A stretch of DNA of 64,000 nucleotides from an uncultured Geobacter sp. (GTDB taxonomy: Bacteria > Desulfobacterota > Desulfuromonadia > Geobacterales > Geobacteraceae): NCBI GenBank assembly GCA_903925075.1, contig CAIYDQ010000342.1, forward strand, positions 48,138-112,137, written 5' to 3'. The notes below the pieces were generated by a model, which saw only the letters and a list, made by a program, of their open reading frames with translations, was not told where the DNA came from and ran no database searches. The position numbers and the translations under genes are program-made. Numbering within the stretch: the first letter of the stretch is position 1; every line of letters starts with the position of its first letter. Shown here piece after piece: positions 56,400-64,000 of the stretch.

Positions 56400-57103
56400 T
56401 CCCCCGCCCTCAGGCGATAGCCGACTCCTGGCTCGGTCAGGATGTAACGGGGCCGGGAGGCGTCAAGCTCGATCTTTCGCCTCAAGTTGCTGATGTTCAC
56501 CCGCAGCACGTGCGGCTGCTCCATGTAGCCCACCCCCCAGATCTGCTTCAGGATCTGGCTGTGGGTCAGCACCTTCCCCGCATGGGTCGCCAGCATCCTG
56601 AGCAACTCGTACTCGGTCGGGGTAAGTTGCACCTCCTCGCCGCGCACCGTCACGCGTCGATGCGGCAGGTCGACCTGCAGATCGGCGATGGTGAAAACGG
56701 GTTCCGGCGCCTGCTGCAGCGAACGGCGCAACGCCACCTTGACGCGCGCCAGCAGTTCGCCGATGCCGAAAGGCTTGGTGAGATAATCGTCCGCCCCGGC
56801 ATCCAACGCCAACACCTTGTCGTCCTCGCGCTCCCTGACGGAAACCACGATAATCGGCACCTGCGACCACTCGCGGATGCGCCGGATCACCTCGACCCCG
56901 TCCAGGTCGGGCAGCCCGAGATCGAGCAGGATCACGTCCGGCCGGACGGCGACCGCCGCGGCCAGGCCGGCATGCCCGCTGCTCGCCTGGTGCACGGAAA
57001 ACTCGCCGTTGTCGAGCGCGGTCTTCAGGAAACGCTGAATGGCGGACTCGTCGTCGACAACCAAAATTCTGGGCAAACTCGGCTTGCCGTTTTCAGCAAC
57101 CAT
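56396..57103 (-). CDS. kdpE: Response regulator KdpE
   Basis: A 235-residue OmpR/PhoB-type regulator: receiver domain with PRILVVDDESAIQRFLKTAL, the phosphoacceptor Asp at about residue 61 in DVILLDLGLPDLDGVEVIRR and the Lys in YLTKPFGIGELLARVKVAL; winged-helix DNA-binding domain from about 140 (LTPTEYELLRMLATHAGKVL). KYILTEPGVGYRL-like end (RYILTEPGVGYRLRAGE) is typical of KdpE. It overlaps the kinase gene by 11 bases. Candidate targets are the phased repeats before the KimA gene. Confidence 0.93.
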   Translation of the reverse strand: MVAENGKPSLPRILVVDDESAIQRFLKTALDNGEFSVHQASSGHAGLAAAVAVRPDVILLDLGLPDLDGVEVIRRIREWSQVPIIVVSVREREDDKVLALDAGADDYLTKPFGIGELLARVKVALRRSLQQAPEPVFTIADLQVDLPHRRVTVRGEEVQLTPTEYELLRMLATHAGKVLTHSQILKQIWGVGYMEQPHVLRVNISNLRRKIELDASRPRYILTEPGVGYRLRAGE

Positions 57104-58667
57104 GATCCACCTCCTGCAGGGGCGCCCCTTGCGGCACCTTGACGATGATTTTCAGGCCTCCCCCGGAGCGGTTTTCCGCCCTGATCGATCCGCCATGGGC
57201 CTCCACTATCCCCTTGCAAATGGAGAGGCCGAGGCCGGTTCCGCCCACCCCCTCGGGCACCGGGGTCCGGTAGAACTTGTCGAAAATGCGGGCCAGTTCC
57301 GGCTCGGGCACGCCCGGTCCGCTGTCGGCCACCTCGATGCAGAGCCAGCCGTCGCCGCAGTAGCAAGCGATCTCCAGGCGCCCCTCGGCAGGCGCGTATT
57401 TCAAGGCGTTGTCGAGCAGGTTGACGACCACCTGGATCATCAGCACCAGGTCGAGTGGGACCAGCGGCAGCGCCGGCGCCAATCGCACCTGCACCTCCCG
57501 ATCTCCCAGACGCTTTTCGACGGCGGCCAGAGCGCAGCCGACCAGGTCCTGCACGTCGCACGGCTCAAGCTTGAGCCTGAGCGCCCCCGCCTCCAGCCGG
57601 GTCATGTCCAGCAGGTTGCCGACGAAACGGTTCAGACGCGCCGCCTCCTCCCTGGCGGTCTCCAGCAACTCCGCCCGGGACGACGGCCTGAGTTTGTCTC
57701 CCTCGTCAAGGACCGCGCTCAAGGCCCCGGTGATGGCGGCAAGCGGGGTGCGCAGGTCGTGGGAGATGGAATTCAACAGCGCCCGTTCCAGGTTTTGCCG
57801 GGCCTTCAGCATATGCGCCTCCTGGGCCTCTCGAAAGAGCCGGACCCGCTCCAGGGCCATGGCGGTCTGGGTGGCGAAAGCGTCCAGCAGCCGGCGCGTC
57901 TGCGGAGAGCCGGGATCCTCGGCGGCTTGCAGCCTGATGCCGAGCACCCCCAGCGTATCCGCCAGCGCCTTCAGCGGCACATAGGTGAATTCACCGGCGC
58001 TGTAGGATTCGGTGCCGCGCCCCGCCATGCGGCGGCTGTGAAAACACCAGTCGGCGACTTCCAGCTCGGTTTTCTCAAGCGCCAGCCCCGCGCTGGCCGC
58101 GGCGGCGACCACCCGCCCCTCCGCGGGGAGAAAGACCGCCAGTTCCGCGCCCAGGCTCTGCTCGATGTTCTTGATCACGGCGGCGAGCACGTCCGGCGTG
58201 TCGGCGGCCGCGGCCAGGCTTTGGCTCAGTTGGTAGAGGCTGACGGTATGGCGCTCGCGCAGCCGCAGCGCCTCCAGGCGCTCGCCCGCCTTGGCGACCA
58301 GGGAGCTGATCACCATGCCGACGGTGAAGAGCGCCAGGAACGTGATCAGGTACTCCTTGTCGGCGATGGTGAAGGAGAAGCGCGGCGGGACGAAAAAGAA
58401 GTCGAAGGCGAGCACGCCGAGCAAAGCGGCAAGCATGGCGGGTTTGCGGCCAAGGCGCACCGCCGCCAGCACCACCGCCAGCAGGTAGGCCATCACCATG
58501 TTGATCGGCGACAGATAGGGGCGGGCCTGCTCGCAGAGCACCGTGGCGGTCGCGACCAGCGCGATGGCGCCCAGATGGCCGGAGAGGCCGTTCAACCAGG
58601 CGCTTCGCGGCTCTTTTGGCCTGCGCTGCGCCGGGAAGCCGGCGGATTTCACGGATTTATCGGACAT
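57093..58667 (-). CDS. KdpD-like sensor histidine kinase lacking the N-terminal KdpD/USP domains
   Basis: A 524-residue membrane kinase. Residues 28-125 hold four membrane helices of the DUF4118 (KdpD) type (for example MVMAYLLAVVLAAVRLGRKP), followed by a GAF-like domain (about 140-285), the H box NSISHDLRTPLAAITGALSA (His about 303) and an ATPase domain (LVPLDLVLMIQVVVNLLDNA, GVGGTGLGLSICKGIVEAHG). Normal KdpD is about 900 residues with N-terminal KdpD-P-loop and USP domains; both are missing here. Since kdpE follows with overlap, it is the partner kinase. Confidence 0.9.
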   Translation of the reverse strand: MSDKSVKSAGFPAQRRPKEPRSAWLNGLSGHLGAIALVATATVLCEQARPYLSPINMVMAYLLAVVLAAVRLGRKPAMLAALLGVLAFDFFFVPPRFSFTIADKEYLITFLALFTVGMVISSLVAKAGERLEALRLRERHTVSLYQLSQSLAAAADTPDVLAAVIKNIEQSLGAELAVFLPAEGRVVAAAASAGLALEKTELEVADWCFHSRRMAGRGTESYSAGEFTYVPLKALADTLGVLGIRLQAAEDPGSPQTRRLLDAFATQTAMALERVRLFREAQEAHMLKARQNLERALLNSISHDLRTPLAAITGALSAVLDEGDKLRPSSRAELLETAREEAARLNRFVGNLLDMTRLEAGALRLKLEPCDVQDLVGCALAAVEKRLGDREVQVRLAPALPLVPLDLVLMIQVVVNLLDNALKYAPAEGRLEIACYCGDGWLCIEVADSGPGVPEPELARIFDKFYRTPVPEGVGGTGLGLSICKGIVEAHGGSIRAENRSGGGLKIIVKVPQGAPLQEVDHGC

Positions 58668-58780
58668 CGCCCAACTTTAAGCAAAGGCTCGGGATAAGAC
58701 AAGCGTTTTTAAGCCACCGCAACCGATCCCCCTCCCCCCCGCTTTGTTCGGAACGCGGGAAACGGCTGCGAAATGCGCGC

Positions 58781-60763
58781 TCAGATGCTCACCCGGATCG
58801 GCAGGATGACGGTGGTAAGCCCGTCCCACTGCAGACGGCGCTGGATGGAGAAGGCGGTTTCGTTGTGCAGCATCCGGTGGTAAAACTTTTCCAAACGGAA
58901 GGTGAGCTGACCGGTGAAGACGGTGGAACGCGGGTACTCCTCGCCCAGTTCCTTGCAGATCTCGATCACCTTTTCGACCACATCGGTGCCGACCCCCATC
59001 CGGTATTCCGCCGCGAAACCGAGCCTGCGGGCAAGGTCGACGTACTTCTCCAGCCCAGCCTTGGCCGAGGCCTCCAGCGCCTCCAGTTCCTCGGCCCCCT
59101 TGAAGGAGCCGGAGTCGATCACGGCGACACTGACGAAGATCACGTTCTTATAGGTTTTCGGAAAGGTGGTGACGATGGAGAGCAGCGTGTGCACGCCGAA
59201 GCCGCTGTACGCCGACACCAGTTGTATGGCGGTGGGTTCGGTCCGGGAGGGGCGGGCCTCGTTGATCGGGCCGCTGGTGGGGAAGTCGAGCAGCGCCTCG
59301 TCCAACTGCGCCATTCCCTTCCTGACCGAGTTGTAGTGTCCCTTGATCAAATAGCAGCAGCCGATGACGATGGAGGTGATCAACAGGGTGAGCCACCCTC
59401 CCTCGGTGAACTTCTCGATGGTGGTGATCGCCAGGATGGTGGCGCAGAGGATCAAGCCGACCAGGTGCACCGAGAGATGCCTGATCCATTGCGGGTCCTC
59501 TTTGCGGCGCTGAATGTAGAATTTGGACATCCCCAGTTGCGAGAGGGAGAAGGTCAAGAAGACGTTGATGGAATACATGACCACCAGGGCCGAGACGGAG
59601 CCTTTGGTGTAGACCAGGAGGGCAATGGCCGCGGCCCCCATCAAGACGATGCCGTTGCGCATGGTGAGCCGGACCGAGAGGGCCGCGAAGCGGTGCGGGA
59701 ACCAGGAATCTACCGCCATGTTGGACATGACCCGCGGCCCGTCGACGAAGCCTGCCTGGGCCGCCAAAAGCAGCAGAGCGCCTTCGGAAAAGATGGTCAC
59801 GAAGGCGATGCCGCTTCCCATCGGCCAGTGGGCGAAGAGCCCATCGGCCAGCACCGCGTTCAGAGTTTTCCCCTCCACCGGCTTGATCCCCATCAGCGAG
59901 TAGCAAAGGAACAGCATCCCCGCTGTGAAGGCGAGCGAGGTGGCCATGTAGATCATGGTGCGCTTCCCGGTCTGCACCCGCGGCTCCCTCATGATCTGCA
60001 AGCCGTTGGAAACCGCCTCGATGCCGGTATAGGTACCGCCGCCAAGGGAGTAAGCCCTGAGGAACAGCATCAGGATGCCGAAGATGCCGATGCTGGAGAG
60101 GTCTTGAGCCAGGCCGGCGTGGAAGTCCCGTGTCAGCGGAGCGATTCGGTCGGCATGGGTGAAGACGCCGTCGACCAGCAGCACGATGTGGGTCAGCACG
60201 AAGACCAGGAAAATCGGGGCCATCACGGTAACCGATTCCTTGATGCCGCGGATGTTGAGGATGATGAGCAAGACCGCGAGACAGCAGGCGAAGCTTATTT
60301 TGGCGTGTTGCAGGTGCACCGGGACGTAGCTGAAGAGGGCGTCCGCGCAGGCGGCTATCGAGATGGTGATAGTCAGCACGTAGTCGACCAGCAGGGCGCT
60401 TCCCGATACCACCCCGGCCTTTTCCCCGAGCATGTGGGTGGCGACGATATAGCCGCCTCCTCCGTGGGGAAAATGCTCTATGATGCGCGAATAGGCGTAG
60501 GAGATGATGAAGACGGTGACTGCGGTCGCCAGACCCAAAAGGATGGCCAGATAGGTGTGGGTGCCGAGGGCCCGGTAGGCCTCTTCGGGGCCGTAGGACG
60601 AGGAGGAGAGTCCGTCCGCCCCGAGACCCACCCAGGCGAGGACCGGTATCAGCGACATCTTGTGGAAAAGTTGCGGATCCTTCAGATACTTGGGGGCGCC
60701 GAATACCGCCCTGATCATTTTCTGAAAGAAGCTGTCGTTGCCTGCTGATTTTTCCTGGTCCAT
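58781..60763 (-). CDS. KimA-like APC-superfamily potassium transporter
   Basis: A 660-residue permease with about twelve helices: LGADGLSSSSYGPEEAYRAL and EHFPHGGGGYIVATHMLGEK near the N-terminus, GSALLVDYVLTITISIAACA, YTGIEAVSNGLQIMREPRVQ, and a C-terminal soluble region ending RMLHNETAFSIQRRLQWDGL. These match B. subtilis KimA (YdaO), a K+/H+ symporter controlled by c-di-AMP, though this is a proteobacterial subfamily and could transport something else. The kdpE-kdpD-like pair sits directly downstream on the same strand, supporting a K+ role. Confidence 0.8.
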   Translation of the reverse strand: MDQEKSAGNDSFFQKMIRAVFGAPKYLKDPQLFHKMSLIPVLAWVGLGADGLSSSSYGPEEAYRALGTHTYLAILLGLATAVTVFIISYAYSRIIEHFPHGGGGYIVATHMLGEKAGVVSGSALLVDYVLTITISIAACADALFSYVPVHLQHAKISFACCLAVLLIILNIRGIKESVTVMAPIFLVFVLTHIVLLVDGVFTHADRIAPLTRDFHAGLAQDLSSIGIFGILMLFLRAYSLGGGTYTGIEAVSNGLQIMREPRVQTGKRTMIYMATSLAFTAGMLFLCYSLMGIKPVEGKTLNAVLADGLFAHWPMGSGIAFVTIFSEGALLLLAAQAGFVDGPRVMSNMAVDSWFPHRFAALSVRLTMRNGIVLMGAAAIALLVYTKGSVSALVVMYSINVFLTFSLSQLGMSKFYIQRRKEDPQWIRHLSVHLVGLILCATILAITTIEKFTEGGWLTLLITSIVIGCCYLIKGHYNSVRKGMAQLDEALLDFPTSGPINEARPSRTEPTAIQLVSAYSGFGVHTLLSIVTTFPKTYKNVIFVSVAVIDSGSFKGAEELEALEASAKAGLEKYVDLARRLGFAAEYRMGVGTDVVEKVIEICKELGEEYPRSTVFTGQLTFRLEKFYHRMLHNETAFSIQRRLQWDGLTTVILPIRVSI

Positions 60764-60864
60764 GGTGCTCCCTCTTGTTTTTTTGCAATTTTATGCGGGA
60801 CTGCGCCTTTCCGTACCACCCGCCGCCTGCACGACCGGCTGCGAACCATAATATCCCGCAACCG

Positions 60865-61057
60865 CATAAAGCCGGTGTCAAGATGCGTCTTAATGATATC
60901 AAGAAAGTGTCAAGATCGAGCTCACGAAAACTCTCCATCCTCTCCGGGTCCACTCCTCAAGCAGGGTGCAGCGCGCCGCCGACGCATGGGCGCCTTAACG
61001 CCGTCTTAATGCCTTTCCCGGCAGGCCGCTTGCTGCCGTCTTAATGTATTCTTTATG
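60865..61057. promoter_or_regulatory. Four 11-bp-phased direct repeats before the KimA gene
   Basis: Minus strand: CTTGACA (60908-60914) and CTTGATA (60897-60903), and CTTGACA (60876-60882) and CTTTATG (60865-60871). Plus strand: CTTAACG (60994-61000) and CTTAATG (61005-61011), and CTTAATG (61040-61046) and CTTTATG (61051-61057). Each pair is exactly 11 bp apart, as is usual for OmpR/PhoB-type regulators including KdpE. The region lies between the divergent KimA gene and the 61148 gene. Confidence 0.55.
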
Positions 61058-61147
61058 CCATTGGCCTCCATTTTGACACTATCTTTAGGTGTCGCGGCAT
61101 ATGCTGATAATCAGAGGATTACCATTTTGGTCGAGCGGAGCGTCAAC

Positions 61148-61435
61148 ATGAAAATCTACCTTTTCAATCCCGATACCGGCGTCTACCAAGGTGAGGATTT
61201 CGCCGACCAAGAGCCGATGCGCCGGGGGTGCCAGGATCAGCTGCCGTCCTATGCCACCGCCATCTCCCCGCCCTCCTACGGGCGGGGAGAGGTGCCGGTC
61301 TTCCGGGCGGATGAAAATCGATGGGAGATTCTGCCCGTTGCGGCAGCGGCGGTTGAAAACGTCGCGGATCCCGGTGAGCCGACAGACGCGGCGCCGAGGC
61401 GCCAAGCGTTTGGCTGGCGCGCCGAGATATCCTGA
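61148..61435 (+). CDS. Small protein with tail-fibre-assembly-like N-terminus
   Basis: A 95-residue soluble protein: MKIYLFNPDTGVYQGEDFAD, then YATAISPPSYGRGEVPVFRA and NRWEILPVAAAAVENVADPG. Similar N-termini occur in small proteins encoded in phage tail regions, but no phage gene is near. The start at 61148 follows GGAG by seven bases; a longer frame from 61055 is less likely. It ends one base before the kinase ATG, so the two are coupled. Function unknown. Confidence 0.6.
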   Translation: MKIYLFNPDTGVYQGEDFADQEPMRRGCQDQLPSYATAISPPSYGRGEVPVFRADENRWEILPVAAAAVENVADPGEPTDAAPRRQAFGWRAEIS

Positions 61436-62467
61436 ATGACGTCGCAGGCGATAAGCGCGCCGGACTCTTCGCCTCCCGCCGCCGGGTACGAATTACAACC
61501 CGGGCGGACCTTGGACGAGCGTTTTTTCATCACCCAGACCATCAGCCGCAGCGGCATGGCGACCATCTTCAAGGCGACGGACCTCTTGAGAAACGACCAG
61601 GTGGCGCTCAAGGTGCCGTTCATGCAGTTCGAAAGCGACCTCGGCTTCTACTCCCGTTTCCTGCGGGAGGAACAGATCGGCCTGTCGCTCGATCACCCCT
61701 GCCTGCTGAAATTCATCCCGGTAGAGGAACGCAGCCGCCCCTACATCGTCACCGAATATCTGGAAGGCGAAACCCTCGCGCAGCGGTTGAAAAAGGCTAG
61801 CCCCATGCCCGAAAACGAGGCGCTTTCGCTCTGCGGGCGTATCTGCGAGGCCTTGGCGCACATGCACGAGCGCGGCGTGGTGCACCGCGACCTCAAGCCG
61901 CAAAACGTCATGCTCTGTAGCGACGGCAGCATCCGGGTACTCGACTTCGGCATCGCCAAATCGACGGGGAGGCGCTTCACCTTCGTCGGCTTCACGCCGG
62001 CAATCGGCACCCCCGAATACATGGCGCCCGAGCAGGTCAAAGGAAGGCGCGGCGATGCGCGCACCGACGTCTATACCCTGGGCGCCATGCTGTACGAGAT
62101 GGTCGTCGGGACGATTCCTTTTGCCGACGGGGAACATGAGGACGTTTTTGCCGCCATGAACGCCCGGGTGACCGGCGACCCGAAGGCGCCTCGCAGGCAA
62201 AACCGCGGTCTCTCCGAGCAGGTCGAGGAGATCATCCTGCACGCCATGGAACGGGACCCCGGGAAAAGATACCCGAGCGCCCTGGCCATGAAAGAGGAGC
62301 TGGACCAGCCAGGCTCGGTGGAACTTACCGGACGCTGCCGCCGGTTGCAGGCTCCTTCCCCGTGGAAGCGGCACTGGAAGAACGCGCTCCTGATCGGCCT
62401 TGCCCTCTCCGGCGTCGCCGCCGGTTTAGTCAAACTGGTTCTGCTGATCTTGAGGCGCGGCCCTTAG
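61436..62467 (+). CDS. Membrane-anchored Ser/Thr protein kinase
   Basis: A 343-residue Hanks-type kinase with a C-terminal membrane helix (about 318-337, [20 protein letters not shown]). Motifs: Gly-loop [15 protein letters not shown] (partial), VAIK-type Lys in QVALKVPF (about 59), HRD in [10 protein letters not shown] (about 150-152), DFG in VLDFGIAKS (about 170), and [17 protein letters not shown] (activation and P+1 loops). All residues for activity are present. The short extracytoplasmic end has no sensor domain. The ATG is immediately after the stop of the 61148 gene. Confidence 0.9.
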   Translation: MTSQAISAPDSSPPAAGYELQPGRTLDERFFITQTISRSGMATIFKATDLLRNDQVALKVPFMQFESDLGFYSRFLREEQIGLSLDHPCLLKFIPVEERSRPYIVTEYLEGETLAQRLKKASPMPENEALSLCGRICEALAHMHERGVVHRDLKPQNVMLCSDGSIRVLDFGIAKSTGRRFTFVGFTPAIGTPEYMAPEQVKGRRGDARTDVYTLGAMLYEMVVGTIPFADGEHEDVFAAMNARVTGDPKAPRRQNRGLSEQVEEIILHAMERDPGKRYPSALAMKEELDQPGSVELTGRCRRLQAPSPWKRHWKNALLIGLALSGVAAGLVKLVLLILRRGP

Positions 62468-62641
62468 CACCGGCACCCCTGCCGACGGAGCGATCCGGCC
62501 CTTCCCCCTCCCCGCCGGACATTTCCCCCGATTGCCCACCAACACGCGAATTATAAATTTCGGCTCTAATAAAGATCTGTATTTATATATCCCCATGTGC
62601 GATAATCCACCCCCAATCAGCCTGGAGGAGGTCTAACAGTA

Positions 62642-63745
62642 ATGTTTGCATGGAACCCTAAACGGCTATTCAAAGCCCCGGCTATTTCTCTCTATCTCGT
62701 TTTGGCGCTGTCGGGCTGTTCCGGCAATAGCGGCGACACCTTTCCGTTTTCCGAATTGACCTCGGGCGACGGGTTTGGAGCCGCGGCGAGCTTCAAAGGC
62801 CCGGCCGCTATCGCTACGGATGGCACCAACCTCTACGTGGCCGATTCACTAAACAACACCATCAGAAAAGTGACGATCTCGTCCGGTTTTGTGCTTACCG
62901 TCGCGGGGAGCCTAAATGCTGTCGGGGCAACCGACGGAACGGGCGCAGGCGCTTCCTTCGATCAGCCGCTGGGCATTACGACCGACGGAACCAATCTCTA
63001 TGTCGCCGACGCTTCGAACAACAGCATTCGCAAGATAGTAAAAGCGACCGGCGCCGTGACCACCTTGGTGGGAGCGACGGGGAACCTGAAGAAACCGGAA
63101 GGAATCGTCGTCCTGGGGACGAACCTCTACGTCGCGAATACAGCGGGCCACACCATTCAACGAGTGAACCTGACGACCGGCGCAGTCGCTGACTTTGTCG
63201 GCTCCGCTACAAACGTAAGCGGCTCACTGGATGGGACAGGGACCGCAGCCTTTTTTAACGCTCCAGAAGGGCTCGCCACCGACGGCACCTTCCTCTACGT
63301 GGCCGACCAAGGCAACAACATCATTCGCAAGGTCGAAATAGCTACCGGCGTGGTCACTACTTTGGCCGGTGCAGGCGGGGTCAGCGCAGACGCGCCAACC
63401 GGAAAACCCGGGACGGCCGGCTCTGTCGACGGGACCGGCGCGGCAGCCCAGTTCGCGTCGCCGACCGGAGTGACCACCGACGGAACTAATCTGTACGTGG
63501 TCGACGAGGGAAACAACACGATCCGGAAAATAGTAATCAGCACGGGCGCGGTAACCACCCTGGCCGGAACGGCGGGGACGAGCGGTTCAAAAGACGGGAT
63601 AGGCGCCGCGGCTCTGTTTAAATCTCCGAGCGGAATTATAAGCGACGCGACCAATATCTACGTAGCGGACACAAGCAACAACACCATCCGCAAGATAGTA
63701 ATAGCTTCGGGTGCGGTGTCTACTCTGGCAGGAAGTCCCCCGTAG
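62642..63745 (+). CDS. NHL-repeat beta-propeller lipoprotein
   Basis: A 367-residue exported protein. The signal peptide ends in a lipobox (YLVLALSGCSGNS, Cys at about 24). Six NHL-type repeats carry the hallmark TNLYVADxxNNTIRK (for example TDGTNLYVADSLNNTIRK, TDGTFLYVADQGNNIIRK, TNIYVADTSNNTIRK), so a six-bladed propeller is expected. A strong GGAGGAGG Shine-Dalgarno precedes the ATG. Probably a binding or sensory surface lipoprotein. The 174-bp spacer upstream has no other feature. Confidence 0.85.
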   Translation: MFAWNPKRLFKAPAISLYLVLALSGCSGNSGDTFPFSELTSGDGFGAAASFKGPAAIATDGTNLYVADSLNNTIRKVTISSGFVLTVAGSLNAVGATDGTGAGASFDQPLGITTDGTNLYVADASNNSIRKIVKATGAVTTLVGATGNLKKPEGIVVLGTNLYVANTAGHTIQRVNLTTGAVADFVGSATNVSGSLDGTGTAAFFNAPEGLATDGTFLYVADQGNNIIRKVEIATGVVTTLAGAGGVSADAPTGKPGTAGSVDGTGAAAQFASPTGVTTDGTNLYVVDEGNNTIRKIVISTGAVTTLAGTAGTSGSKDGIGAAALFKSPSGIISDATNIYVADTSNNTIRKIVIASGAVSTLAGSPP

Positions 63746-63808
63746 GGTCTCGCCTTGCCGGGTCTTACTTCGAAAAGCCAAATGCAATGGAACAACAGGA
63801 GTTTTAGA

Positions 63809-64000
63809 GTGGCTAAAATATTCTTTGCTGCAATCTTACTGGCACTCGCGCTCGCGCCGAAAGCAGACGCCGGTCAATCCGGCGACTATGTCGGAATATC
63901 GTCAGGCGTGCTGATGACCAATAGAAGCACCGTTACCGACCAACAAGGTTCCACCGCCACTCTGAGATATGACACGATAGGAATTCCCGTCAGTGTGTAC
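63809..64000 (+). CDS. Start of an exported protein, probable outer-membrane beta-barrel
   Basis: The gene runs off the right edge. A GTG start follows AGGAG by seven bases; the protein begins with a signal peptide (AKIFFAAILLALALAPKADA) and then GQSGDYVGISSGVLMTNRS and TATLRYDTIGIPVSVY. Alternating hydrophobic residues suggest an outer membrane barrel such as an opacity-type porin. Only 64 codons are visible, so the family is uncertain. It lies 64 bp after the NHL lipoprotein gene. Confidence 0.55.
   Translation, partial: MAKIFFAAILLALALAPKADAGQSGDYVGISSGVLMTNRSTVTDQQGSTATLRYDTIGIPVSVY

Noticed and set aside
60764..61147. A c-di-AMP (ydaO) riboswitch upstream of the KimA gene
   Set aside because: I could not recognise the conserved core of that riboswitch; the phased heptamers explain the spacer better.
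61148..61435. Prophage remnant
   Set aside because: Only one small protein has a tail-assembly-like start; no integrase, capsid or lysis genes are nearby.

Overview
The window is about 62% GC (estimated by eye), gene-dense, and reads as a chromosomal segment of a Geobacterales bacterium (Geobacter/Geomonas/Citrifermentans type). The reasons are the lptC-lptA-lptB-rpoN-hpf-hprK order, a complete Gram-negative lipid A/BamA cluster, an hldE-heptosyltransferase cluster, KimA/Kdp-like genes and many short intergenic repeats. Genus is inferred from gene order and protein resemblance only.

Layout. 1-4.5 kb: LPS transport and sigma-54 block on the minus strand (hprK fragment, hpf, rpoN, lptB, lptA, lptC) with a clear promoter before lptC. 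4.5-10.4 kb: nucleotide-sugar and heptose genes (fcl, gmd, hldE, an unassigned conserved gene, a UDP-glucuronate 4-epimerase-like gene). 10.4-11.3 kb: a hicAB toxin-antitoxin pair with its own palindromic operator, next to a decayed epimerase fragment. 11.3-27 kb: an O-antigen/outer-core island (MBOAT plus SGNH acyl-transfer pair, wecB, glycosyltransferases, methyltransferases, a gmd-like SDR), including one GT4 gene broken by an in-frame amber codon. 27-36.9 kb: inner core and lipid A (waaC, waaF, a 55-residue Trm112 gene, a coiled-coil repeat protein, lpxK, waaA, PAP2, lpxL, msbA, lpxB). 37.1-46.4 kb: lpxA, fabZ, lpxD, skp, bamA, lolD, lolC/E, lysS. 46.5-49.8 kb: divergent RCC1-propeller lipoprotein and ettA. 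49.9-54 kb: biotin genes bioC-bioH-bioF and a membrane metallophosphoesterase. 54.2-56.4 kb: an iron-sulfur protein, repeats, an orphan MazE-type antitoxin and a Fic fragment. 56.4-60.8 kb: kdpE, a shortened KdpD-like kinase and a KimA-type K+ transporter. 61.1-64 kb: a small protein, a Ser/Thr kinase, an NHL-propeller lipoprotein and the start of an exported protein.

How it works together. Most of the window builds and exports the outer membrane: sugar precursors, core and O-antigen assembly, lipid A synthesis, MsbA flipping, Lpt transport, Bam and Lol assembly. LpxH and LpxI are not seen among the lipid A genes. The 56-61 kb block looks like a K+ uptake unit in which a Kdp-type two-component system sits beside a KimA-like permease; upstream of the permease are several 11-bp-phased direct repeats that look like response-regulator boxes.

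Most notable observations: the phased boxes before the KimA gene; degenerate 7-bp repeat arrays with different heptamers in at least four intergenic regions, two of them inverted; the amber-interrupted glycosyltransferase; variable-length coding repeats in bamA and a coiled-coil gene; a MITE-like inverted-repeat element between fabZ and lpxD with a 16-codon ORF behind a perfect Shine-Dalgarno; and a decayed toxin-antitoxin/Fic locus. No tRNA, rRNA, CRISPR array, intact insertion sequence or prophage was seen.
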